A stretch of DNA of 64,000 nt from Bacteroidales bacterium (GTDB lineage: Bacteria; Bacteroidota; Bacteroidia; Bacteroidales; Muribaculaceae). Positions 39,908 through 48,800 of this stretch are shown here, piece by piece. The DNA lies in NCBI GenBank assembly GCA_019416425.1, contig DXXK01000072.1:1-64000 (forward strand). Reading direction: 5' to 3'. Below the pieces are notes generated by a model. That model made no database searches. It was not told the DNA's origin and saw only the letters and a program-made list of their open reading frames with translations. Position 1 is the first letter of the stretch. Each line of letters starts with the position of its first letter. The position numbers were made by a program, and so were the translations under genes.

Positions 39908-40432
39908 ATGAGCGGAATCAACTATGACCTGACACGCATCCGTGCCGTCGTATTCGATGTCGACGGAGTGCTTTCTCCTTCCACCATTCCCATGGGTCGC
40001 GACGGCATACCCAAGCGGATGGCTAATATAAAGGATGGCTATGCCCTGCAGCTTGCAGTGAAGAAAGGCCTGAAAATAGCTATAATAACCGGTGGAAACA
40101 CCAACAATGTCAAATTACGCTACAATGCATTGGGCGTCAAGGATATATTCCTGGGTGCATCGCAGAAAATAGATACATTCCGTCAGTGGATGACCGATAA
40201 CAATCTGGACCCCTCGGAAGTTATATATATGGGTGACGACATACCAGACCTGATGTGCATTCGCACTGCCGGACTGGGCTGCTGTCCTCACGACGCCTGT
40301 GCGGAAGCAAGAATGACAGCCAAGTATATATCACCTATGGCAGGTGGATACGGTTGCGCCCGCGATGTGCTGGAACAGGTCCTCAAGGCGCAGGGTCTAT
40401 GGCTTGCCGATGCCGAAGCGTTCGGATGGTGA
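39908..40432 (+). CDS. kdsC: KdsC-type HAD phosphatase (KDO 8-phosphate phosphatase)
   Basis: This enzyme hydrolyses 3-deoxy-D-manno-octulosonate 8-phosphate to KDO for lipopolysaccharide. The 174-residue size and absence of a cap domain fit KdsC tetramers. The HAD motifs are FDVDGVLS (nucleophile Asp in DVDG), IITGGNT, the Lys region and MGDDIPDL. It lies 8 bp after the DUF2520 gene. Related cap-less HAD phosphatases exist, but this pattern and length favour KdsC. Confidence 0.88.
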   Translation: MSGINYDLTRIRAVVFDVDGVLSPSTIPMGRDGIPKRMANIKDGYALQLAVKKGLKIAIITGGNTNNVKLRYNALGVKDIFLGASQKIDTFRQWMTDNNLDPSEVIYMGDDIPDLMCIRTAGLGCCPHDACAEARMTAKYISPMAGGYGCARDVLEQVLKAQGLWLADAEAFGW

Positions 40433-40451
40433 ATCTATAAAACAAATCAAT

Positions 40452-41033
40452 ATGCTGGATAATCTCAAGAAATACCATATACTGCTGGCCAGTAAATCCC
40501 CGCGCCGCCGCGAACTGCTGTCGCAGCTGCGTGTTCCCTTCAATGTCGTGACCATCGGAGGCATAGACGAGTCATACCCTGACGATCTGGACCGGAAGGA
40601 AGTATCAGGCTACATCGCCAACAAGAAAGCGGATGCCTACCAGTCGATGCTTAAGGACAATGAACTGATCATAACGGCAGATACTGTGGTGGTGCTCGGA
40701 AACAGGATAATGGGCAAGCCCAAGGATACAGAGGATGCGGTACGGATGCTGCTGACACTCTCTGACCATACGCATCATGTTTCCAGCGGAGTCTGCATCA
40801 TGACCAAGGACCGTCGCACCTCGTTCACCGTCATCACAGACGTGAAGTTCGGACACATCTCCGAGGAAGAGGCACGATTCTATGTCGAGAACTATCTACC
40901 GCTGGACAAGGCCGGTGCCTATGGCATCCAGGAATGGATTGGCTGCGTGGCTGTCGAATCCATCAAGGGCAGTTTCTACAACGTAATGGGACTTCCCGTG
41001 CATCAACTCTATAAGGAGCTATCCCTGTTCTGA
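40452..41033 (+). CDS. maf: Maf-family nucleotide pyrophosphatase
   Basis: Maf proteins hydrolyse non-canonical or ordinary nucleoside triphosphates (dTTP, UTP and modified forms) and affect septation. The 193-residue protein has LASKSPRRRELLSQL near the N-terminus, ITADTVVVLGNRIMGKP and the C-terminal LPLDKAGAYGIQEWIG. The open frame extends upstream to 40344 within kdsC, but ATG 40452 is the true start because the family motif begins there. It is the last gene of the plus-strand group. Confidence 0.93.
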   Translation: MLDNLKKYHILLASKSPRRRELLSQLRVPFNVVTIGGIDESYPDDLDRKEVSGYIANKKADAYQSMLKDNELIITADTVVVLGNRIMGKPKDTEDAVRMLLTLSDHTHHVSSGVCIMTKDRRTSFTVITDVKFGHISEEEARFYVENYLPLDKAGAYGIQEWIGCVAVESIKGSFYNVMGLPVHQLYKELSLF

Positions 41034-41062
41034 TTCCATTTCACGATAATAAGCAAAAATCA

Positions 41063-41107
41063 CACCCTCTGCACATCGGTCAGTTACGGACTCGATGGCA
41101 GAGGGTG
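41063..41107 (-). terminator. Intrinsic terminator after the ROK kinase gene
   Basis: CACCCTCTGC (41063-41072) pairs with GCAGAGGGTG (41098-41107), extended by CATCG/CGATG with a single bulged A. On the minus strand it is followed by TGATTTTTGC, so it should stop transcription from the ROK gene. The convergent maf transcript may also use the hairpin. Confidence 0.75.
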
Positions 41108-41164
41108 CTCTCTCCTCAGTCATGCCTCTTCACAGAGGGTTATACAGACTACTCTCTTGATATT

Positions 41165-42220
41165 CTATTTCTTTTCCGGATTCTCCGCAGCAGCAGGTGC
41201 CACGGGAATCTCAGTACTACCGGCAGCTATCGAAGGTGTTGCGGGAGCCTCGTAGTGATACTTGGCTTCCCAACCCAGGGCCGAGGCACCCAGCACCGCT
41301 GCGTCACCCTCCTTCAGTTCGGAAGTCAGGATCTTGGTCTTACCCTTGAAGATGTTCAGGATGTTCTTGTTGAAAGCCTCACGCAACGGAGTCATCAACA
41401 GCTCGCCGCTCTTGGCCAGTCCGCCGAACAGTATTATGGCCTGCGGGCTTGAGAACGTAACGAAATCAGCAAGTGCCTCACCCAGGATGGTACCAGTGTA
41501 GTTATATATCTCCTTAGCCAGTTTGTCGCCGGCCATGGCTGCATCGTAGACATCCTTCGAATTTATAGCGTCGATGTCGAGGTTGCGGAGCAATGAGTCA
41601 TCGGTGCGGATATCCAGGAACTCTCGGGCTGTACGGGCCACACCTGTAGCGGAGCAGTAGGTCTCCAGACAGCCGGTACGGCCACAACCGCAGACACGTC
41701 CGTTGCGACGCTTCACAATTACATGGCCAAGCTCACCGGCAAAACCGTCGGAACCGTAAACCAACTGACCGTTAATCACTATACCTGATCCTACACCCGT
41801 ACCCAGAGTAATCATGATGAAATCCTTCATACCGCGGGCGGCGCCATAGGTCATCTCGCCAAGTGCTGCGGCATTGGCATCGTTGGTTACGGCAACTGGA
41901 ATACCGTTGAAAGCCTTGCTCACCTTCTCGGCCAACGGAATGACGGGGCCCCAGGGCAGGTTCGGCGGATTTAGAATCTCACCGGTATAATAGTTTCCAT
42001 TCGGGGCACCGATTCCGATACCCTGAATCTGATCCTCCAGATCATTTACCTTTATCAGACGCGACAAACCTTCGTGCAGATCCTTAAGATAGTCGTCAAA
42101 GATGGCGTGCTTGGTGGTCTTGACGGAATCGCTGGCAACTACCTGACCGCGAGCGTCGACTATACCGAATACTGTATTGGTACCGCCTATATCGATACCG
42201 ACTACATAGGGTTTACTCAT
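41165..42220 (-). CDS. ROK-family sugar kinase (glucokinase-like)
   Basis: This 351-residue cytoplasmic kinase has the ATP-binding GIDIGGTNTVFGIV at residues 8-21, VTNDANAAALGE in the sugar site and the ROK zinc motif CGCGRTGCLETYCS. This is the pattern of glucokinases of the ROK group, so glucose-6-phosphate formation is likely. No N-terminal HTH is present, so it is not a NagC-type repressor. The last 30 residues form an Ala/Pro/Glu-rich tail with no counterpart in typical ROK kinases. It lies 64 bp downstream of prs. Confidence 0.88.
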   Translation of the reverse strand: MSKPYVVGIDIGGTNTVFGIVDARGQVVASDSVKTTKHAIFDDYLKDLHEGLSRLIKVNDLEDQIQGIGIGAPNGNYYTGEILNPPNLPWGPVIPLAEKVSKAFNGIPVAVTNDANAAALGEMTYGAARGMKDFIMITLGTGVGSGIVINGQLVYGSDGFAGELGHVIVKRRNGRVCGCGRTGCLETYCSATGVARTAREFLDIRTDDSLLRNLDIDAINSKDVYDAAMAGDKLAKEIYNYTGTILGEALADFVTFSSPQAIILFGGLAKSGELLMTPLREAFNKNILNIFKGKTKILTSELKEGDAAVLGASALGWEAKYHYEAPATPSIAAGSTEIPVAPAAAENPEKK

Positions 42221-42284
42221 AATACTTAGACATTAGATTAATGTGTGTTCTGAAATGTTGTATTGCAACCGGAAACGGCCCCTA

Positions 42285-43232
42285 CTATTTCTTGAACATG
42301 TACTGACTCGAAATCGACTGGTTGTTGTGGATTCTGCGGATGGTATCGGCAAACAGCTTGGCCACTGGCAGGATAGTCGCTTTCTTGTTTTCCTTGATGT
42401 AGGGAATCGAATCGGTCATGACTATTTCCTCAATACCACAGTTCAGCACACGGTCCGTAGCGGGATCCGACATCACGGCGTGGCTCAGCAACGCACGCAC
42501 GGACTTAGCGCCGTAACTCAGCAATAGGTCACTGGCCTTGGTGATTGTTCCGGCGGTATCCACGATATCGTCGATCAGTACAACATTCTTGCCCTCGACA
42601 TCTCCGATGACGGTCATCTTCTCGACCACATTGGCCTTGGCGCGTGTCTTGTGACACAGTACCAGAGGCACATCGAAATATTTGGCGTAGGAATTGGCAC
42701 GCTTTGCGCCACCGACATCGGGCGAGGCTATAACCATATCCTTAAGATGCAGGCTCTCGATATAGGGAATGAAAATCGAACTGGCATACAGATGGTCGAC
42801 CGGAACGTCGAAGAATCCCTGAATCTGGTCGGCATGAAGGTCCATGGTGATCAGACGGTTGATACCGGCCACACTCATCAAGTCGGCTACGAGCTTGGCG
42901 GCGATGGAAACGCGAGGCTTGTCCTTGCGGTCCTGACGTGCCCATCCGAAATAGGGAACAACAGCTATGATCGAGGCTGCCGACGCACGCTTGGCCGCGT
43001 CTATCATCAGTAACAGCTCCATCAGGTTGTCGGCCGTCGGGAAGGTGGATTGCACCAGATAAACCTCACTGCCTCGTATCGACTCCTCGAACGAAACTTC
43101 AAACTCACCGTCGGCAAAATGCTCCTTGATCATTTTGCCCAATTCAATGCCAAGTTCCTTACAGATGCTCTCACCAAGATATCGCGATGACTCACCTGCG
43201 AACACCTTTATTGGCCGTAGAGAATTACTCAT
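42285..43232 (-). CDS. prs: Ribose-phosphate pyrophosphokinase
   Basis: This enzyme makes PRPP from ribose-5-phosphate and ATP for purine, pyrimidine, His, Trp and NAD synthesis. The 315-residue protein matches class I PRPP synthetases. It shows FADGEFEVSFEESIRG, the regulatory flexible loop PYFGWARQDRKDKPR and the PRPP-binding VVLIDDIVDTAGT. It has a consensus promoter at 43323-43292 and a leader of about 50 nt. Confidence 0.96.
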   Translation of the reverse strand: MSNSLRPIKVFAGESSRYLGESICKELGIELGKMIKEHFADGEFEVSFEESIRGSEVYLVQSTFPTADNLMELLLMIDAAKRASAASIIAVVPYFGWARQDRKDKPRVSIAAKLVADLMSVAGINRLITMDLHADQIQGFFDVPVDHLYASSIFIPYIESLHLKDMVIASPDVGGAKRANSYAKYFDVPLVLCHKTRAKANVVEKMTVIGDVEGKNVVLIDDIVDTAGTITKASDLLLSYGAKSVRALLSHAVMSDPATDRVLNCGIEEIVMTDSIPYIKENKKATILPVAKLFADTIRRIHNNQSISSQYMFKK

Positions 43233-43291
43233 TATGGTATGGGTTTTATTTTCTTACTCACTCCGCGTCTCTGCCGCTTCGTTTGCGTCTA

Positions 43292-43323
43292 CAAAATTAA
43301 AGATTATCCCTTATTAATGCAAA
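43292..43323 (-). promoter_or_regulatory. Promoter of prs
   Basis: On the minus strand TTTG (43323-43320), 20 nt, then TAATTTTG (43299-43292) matches the Bacteroidota consensus exactly. The start codon is at 43232. Confidence 0.7.
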
Positions 43324-43331
43324 TTTAATCC

Positions 43332-45032
43332 TTATTTTTTGCGCTTTTTGCTGATTTTACTTAATGGCAAAATCAAGGCATCGTGGCCACCGATTTCAAG
43401 AGTCACCTGTTTGCCGCGTTCCAGATCAAGGATATACGGTCGCTTCCACAGCAGGTCGGCGACATTGTAGATTCCCTCGTTGATTCCCGCCATGTCGTAG
43501 CATAGGTCGGGAATATTGACACTTACGCGACGCGGCAAGTTGTCGAAATTCACTATGAACAGAAGCACCTCGTCATCGCTGTAACGCACGAACGCGAAGA
43601 AGCGATGCGGATCGAATCCGTGGTTCTGCAGGTTTACATACATCAGGTCGAAGAAACCGCCCTCGCGGATGGCCGAACTGCGGTTGCACAGTGTCAGCAC
43701 CGTCTTATAGAGGTTGCGCAACCACTTCTCGTGTGCGGTCAGTCTAGAGACAGAGCACAGGCCGTTGTCGTACCAGCGACGCAACGTATCGTAGCTCCAG
43801 TAGTCGAAGATTGTGGTGCGGTCATTGTAACCCGCGAAACCCTCGTTCTCGTGCGCACCTTCGCCCAGTTCCTGACCGTAGTATAACATGAAGGGTCCCT
43901 TGGTCATCATGGCGCTTACCACCAGATGGGGCACCACCCGCGCAGGATCGCCCGCGAACGAGTTGGACGCGAACCTCACCTCGTCGTGATTCTCCAGAAA
44001 GTTCAGCATCCTGTCGCCGATGCCGTCAACTGTCTGCCAGCATCCTGTCAGCGTGGCCGCTGAGTAATTATGACGCTCTATGCCCACAAGAGTGTCGTAC
44101 AGGTTGACCTTATCGTATAGATAGTCGAATCCGCAGTAATCCAGAAACGTGCGATACTGCTTCACATCGTAGATCTCACCGATGAACACCAATTCAGGAT
44201 AGTCGGCCTTGACCTGAGGAATGGCCCAATGCCAGAATTCCACCGGTACCATGAATACCATATCGCAACGGAAACCGTCAATGCCCTTCGCAGCCCAGAA
44301 GCGCAGGATGTGTAGCATCCGCAGCCATGTATTGGGGATAGGGTCATAGTAGCCACGGTGAGCGCCTGGATCCCATCCGTAATTCAGCTTGACGGTCTCG
44401 TACCAGTCGTTCTTGCTGCAGAAAGCCGTGAAACAGTCGTTGCCCGTCGCCTTGGCAGGAAACTCCACATATGGGACATCGCCCTCAGCGGCAAGGTTAA
44501 AATTCGGAGCGAACTGCTGGTTGGTGATGTAGTAATAGTTGTTCTGCGGAGTGAAGAACATGCCTATATTGTCATGCAGACCGAAGTCGCCGATTCCGTC
44601 GGGTGCCGCATCGGAATGGTACACACGAGCCGTATGGTTAGGCACGAAATCGATGATCACCTTCAAGTCATGGTCGTGCGTGCGGTCCACAAGCGCCTGG
44701 AACTCCTCCATGCGCTTCTCCACATCGACGGCCAGCGCCGGCGACACATCGTAGTAGTCCTTGATGGCATACGGCGAGCCGGCCTCACCCTTCACCACGT
44801 TGGGGTTGTCGGCAGGAATACCGGGGAACCTGGTCTTGGTGGCCATCTCCAGGATGCCCGTGTACCATACATGGGTCACCCCAAGGGATTTCAACGATCG
44901 GAGAACCTTGCCGGAGATGTCGTTCATCTTTCCGCTGCCGTTCTCCTCATAAGTTCCGTTACATACGCAGTCATCGGTCATGTTGGTCATGATCCGCGGG
45001 AACGTCTGATAGATTATCGGTTTTTCCTTCAT
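43332..45032 (-). CDS. GH13 alpha-amylase family enzyme
   Basis: This 566-residue cytoplasmic protein (no signal peptide) has a full TIM barrel: VIIDFVPNHTAR, GFRCDMVFMV (nucleophile Asp), ELVFIGEIYD (acid/base Glu) and FLENHDEVR (transition-state Asp). A C-terminal beta-domain follows from about 490. The enzyme is probably an intracellular alpha-glucosidase or maltooligosaccharide hydrolase acting on glycogen or imported maltodextrins, but specificity cannot be read. It lies 29 bp downstream of the patatin-like gene. The C-terminal tail is basic (SKKRKK). Confidence 0.88.
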   Translation of the reverse strand: MKEKPIIYQTFPRIMTNMTDDCVCNGTYEENGSGKMNDISGKVLRSLKSLGVTHVWYTGILEMATKTRFPGIPADNPNVVKGEAGSPYAIKDYYDVSPALAVDVEKRMEEFQALVDRTHDHDLKVIIDFVPNHTARVYHSDAAPDGIGDFGLHDNIGMFFTPQNNYYYITNQQFAPNFNLAAEGDVPYVEFPAKATGNDCFTAFCSKNDWYETVKLNYGWDPGAHRGYYDPIPNTWLRMLHILRFWAAKGIDGFRCDMVFMVPVEFWHWAIPQVKADYPELVFIGEIYDVKQYRTFLDYCGFDYLYDKVNLYDTLVGIERHNYSAATLTGCWQTVDGIGDRMLNFLENHDEVRFASNSFAGDPARVVPHLVVSAMMTKGPFMLYYGQELGEGAHENEGFAGYNDRTTIFDYWSYDTLRRWYDNGLCSVSRLTAHEKWLRNLYKTVLTLCNRSSAIREGGFFDLMYVNLQNHGFDPHRFFAFVRYSDDEVLLFIVNFDNLPRRVSVNIPDLCYDMAGINEGIYNVADLLWKRPYILDLERGKQVTLEIGGHDALILPLSKISKKRKK

Positions 45033-45061
45033 CTGATTTGTGATATGATTAGGTTAGAAGA

Positions 45062-45895
45062 TCACTTATCTGGTTTCAACCCCTCGTCCTTGACAAGGGT
45101 CTCGAGAATCATGGAGGCCTCTTCATACCCACGGTTCATGTTGCGGTGCAATGCCTTGAGGTCGAAGAGTTTTGTATCGCTCAGTTCGGTGGGCTTGATC
45201 ACATAGTCGCAGATGGCCATGTCATGGATGGTATTGGCCTTCATCGACAGCGCGAACGACCGGGCCGCTATGTCCAGGATGGAATTCTTGTAACGATAGC
45301 TACGGTTCAGGGGCGAGCAATTGGATCCGATCAGGATATCGCACTCGTTGCGTATGGTCCATGCCGGGAGGTTGTGCAGGACACCGCCGTCCACATAGTG
45401 CTCGCCATTGATCCTGACCGGTTTGAATATCACTGGCACGCTGCATGAAGCCACCACACGCTCAACAATCGCCCCCTTTCGCCATCCCACCTGGGTTCCC
45501 TTGGTAAGGTTCGTGGCGCATACTATCGTGGGAATCTTCAGTTCCTCCAGATTCTTGACCGGAAGCCAGGAATCCAGGAGTTTGGCGAACTTATCCAGTT
45601 TGAAAACACCTGCAGTCGGTATGGACCATTCGGTAAAATCACTCAGGTTCTTAGCTTCCACAAAACACTCGATCATCTGCCCCGGCGTCAGTCCGGCCCC
45701 GTACAGTACCGAGGCTATCGATCCGGCCGACACTCCGGACATTATGTCCGGAACGAGCCCGAATTTCTCCAAAGCCATAAGCACACCGATGTGCGCGAAA
45801 CCCTTGGCTCCGCCACCCCCCAATGCCAGACCAATCGTGCGCCGTCGTTTACGTCCTATCAGTGACTCTATATTTATATTGAATGGAATTTCCAT
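45062..45895 (-). CDS. Patatin-like phospholipase
   Basis: This 277-residue protein is of the RssA/NTE type. GLALGGGGAKGFAHIG (22-37) is the oxyanion loop, GVSAGS supplies the nucleophilic Ser and DGGVLHNLP the catalytic Asp. It would hydrolyse acyl chains from phospholipids, but the substrate and site are unknown. There is no signal peptide. Its ATG overlaps the tamB stop (TAATG), so the two are translationally coupled, and an envelope-lipid role beside TamB is plausible. Confidence 0.92.
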   Translation of the reverse strand: MEIPFNINIESLIGRKRRRTIGLALGGGGAKGFAHIGVLMALEKFGLVPDIMSGVSAGSIASVLYGAGLTPGQMIECFVEAKNLSDFTEWSIPTAGVFKLDKFAKLLDSWLPVKNLEELKIPTIVCATNLTKGTQVGWRKGAIVERVVASCSVPVIFKPVRINGEHYVDGGVLHNLPAWTIRNECDILIGSNCSPLNRSYRYKNSILDIAARSFALSMKANTIHDMAICDYVIKPTELSDTKLFDLKALHRNMNRGYEEASMILETLVKDEGLKPDK

Positions 45896-48800
45896 TAATC
45901 TTTCGTATTGTGGGTATCTACGTTACGGGAATCAGCGCTTCCCTCTTCTTTATTAACGCCCGATACCTCTCTTTCTTTGCCCTTTGACTCCTTTTTTTTA
46001 TTCTTGCGTCGCAGAAACCTGAATGGATCATCGAAATCCGTACGGTATATCAGACCCACTCCCTGGGTGGTCAATGCCGATTTCAAATAGTAGTAGGCGT
46101 CGTTGAAGTGGTTGTACGCCTTCAGACGCAGTCGCCCGTTCTTGGACAGCAGATACTCGATGTCGAAATCTCCCACGAAATTGGTCTGGGATACGCTGCG
46201 GTCGCGATATCCCAGGTTACCGTTTATTATCAGACGGTTGTCGAACAGCTGAGATGACAGTGCCAGATCCACTTCCATGTCCGAGAAATCGTTGCGGTCT
46301 GACTTGAACGATGGATTCAGGGATATTTTATCGGTCATCTGCGACAGAATGTTGGATATCTGGGACGAAATCGTCGATGACGCCACCGAAACAAGCTCGC
46401 CATCGGAAGTACCGGAAAACTGCGGCGTATAGAAACGATTCAGCGCCAGAAGATACAACACCTGCTGCTGCATCATCTCGTCCGATGAAATGATGCTACG
46501 CACCTTACGCTCCACATCACCGGTCACGGTCGGCAACGACAGGTCGTAGCCAATAATGGGACGTTCCAGGTTTCCGGTCACCTTTATCAACGCCTCTACA
46601 GGCACCGAACTTCGGTTCAGGTCGCGGTCCGACGCGAAACTCTTGTCCAGATCAGTCAGATTAGTGTTGACGCGGTACCCTGCTGTCAGATTCATTGTGG
46701 CCAGCATCGGGTCTCCGTGGAACTCGATCTCGCTGCCGCGTCGGATCTTGAAATCTCGTATTATGATGTCCTGCAACGTGAAGCGATAATTGCCCTCGTC
46801 GATAGTATATTTGCCGAACATGTCGATCTTGTCGTTAAAGCTGCTGTAATTCAACCGCATGGAACCGTTTCCTGTCGCCGTAATCTTATCCCCGGCGCTG
46901 GGGTCCATTATCACATTCATCTTAATGTTGGGCGATACATCCACAGCCAGGTCCAACTCGAAGTCACCCGATTCATCCTCCTCTACCTTGGAAGAGGGAC
47001 GATACTGGTACTCCAACTCCTCCTCCACCGACATTCTCTCTGACTCTTCCATTTTATGACTGTCTATGAACGTCAGGAAGTTATATTCGGTCGCCACCTG
47101 GGTCTCGTCCAGAGCGAACGTAAATGAAGAATTGGGTTCCGATTTGACATCAAAGTGTATGCGTGTGAATCCGGGCTTTCCCGTCACACCCCCGGATCCG
47201 CTGGCGAACACTCTGCCCCACCATACAGGATTGGAGCCTACACCCAGGTCATAACACAACAGTCTGCGGATATTACGTACATATAGGTCGACATACGCAT
47301 TCCTGAAATACTTCATCCGCACGTCACCCCCGAACAGGGCCGTGTTGCCGTAAGGGTCATAGACCTTGAATCCCGGTATATGGATACGCTCCTTCTCGAA
47401 TATCACGGAATCAGAACCATGATAGGTAACACCCGTAAATCCAAGCCTGACGGATGCGGTATCGGCAAATGCCTTACCAGTCAGCGAAATGTCCTTGAAT
47501 GTCCCGAACAGTCTCAGGTTTGCCGAGCCTTTACCTTCCACCTTGTCGAGAATATTAGACATAAACGGATGTATCAGGGCCAGGTTTATCTTGTGCGCAT
47601 CAAAATTAAGGTCCAGCGAATCCCCGGTAACGAAGATCTTTCCGTCGACATTGGTCCATATGTCGGGGGTATCCCCGTAAATATGGGCGCCGATTCCCAC
47701 AGCCTGATTATGGCTGTCATAATATCCCAGCAAATCAGCATCACCCAGCAGTGCGTTGTTGTAGCTGAGATCTCGGACCTTCAGGCCTCGGGTCTGGGCT
47801 ACCGGCGTACGCGTGAACAGCTGCGACGCCTCCGCGATGCCAGTGGCATACCCTCCGAATGTCACATAATTTATGTTCAACGTATTGAATATGTAGCTCA
47901 GGTCTATGTCGTTCAACCGTGCCGTGATTGTGTCCGTAGTGGACGCCGAAGCACGTCCGGATATTGCCAGGAACTGATCGCCGTGCGATATATGCATATC
48001 GTCAACGGAGAGTATACGGTCGCTCAGAACGGCCCGCATCGGACGCACCTCCCACCTCTCGCCATTGATCATCACGTCGGAATCGTTGATCCGGAATGTG
48101 TAGACCGGCGACTGCATAGCGTCACGCGCGATATCCATACCCATTCTGACTGTTCCGTTGTTCAGCTTGTTGTCGGCTACCCAGTTGACGATTGCCGACA
48201 CCCGGTTAGCGAATGCCCCCCCGCTCAGATTGATCTTGACATACTGGTTCTTGATGGGAAAATCCACGCCGCACTGCAGCGATATGCCGTTTCTGTCCCC
48301 TGCATTTGCATGAAGGTTGATATCCTTGATGAGCTTGTCGCCTTTAAGTATGTATGGAGCCAGAACAGTCGCCTCGATATTATTGTTGTCGGCCGTGCCG
48401 TAGACTCGTACCGGAGCCGCCGGACGTACCGGAAGTTTAAAAGCCTTGTAAAGGTTCTCGTCAGGCTTGAGCGACAGACTGTAGGACACCGAATTCCATT
48501 GGTCCAACGGCGTTGCCGGAGCCTTGATGTAGGCTGGAAGCGAATATGCGAGGATACCGGTGAACAGTTTTGGAAGCTGGGCGAAGCTGAAATGACCGCG
48601 GACCTCGCCATCCAGAATGTCACTGTCTATGTTGATTCGGCGCTGGGCGCTGCTGCCCGTCATTGACAGACCGAGATTGTTCAGGATCAGCTCGTCGCCC
48701 TGTTCCGGCGCGTATTCGAAACCACCGATGCGCGCATCTCCCAGCAGATTGTCGAGATTGTTGCCCTGCAGACGTATGTAAATGCTCTCAACGCCATATA

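Noticed and set aside
40344..40451. Upstream extension of the maf frame
   Set aside because: It overlaps kdsC and encodes Arg/Ser-rich residues unrelated to Maf, whose sequence begins at ATG 40452.
47380..48666. 428-codon open frame antisense to tamB
   Set aside because: Low-complexity basic protein without motifs. tamB on the other strand has a full family structure.
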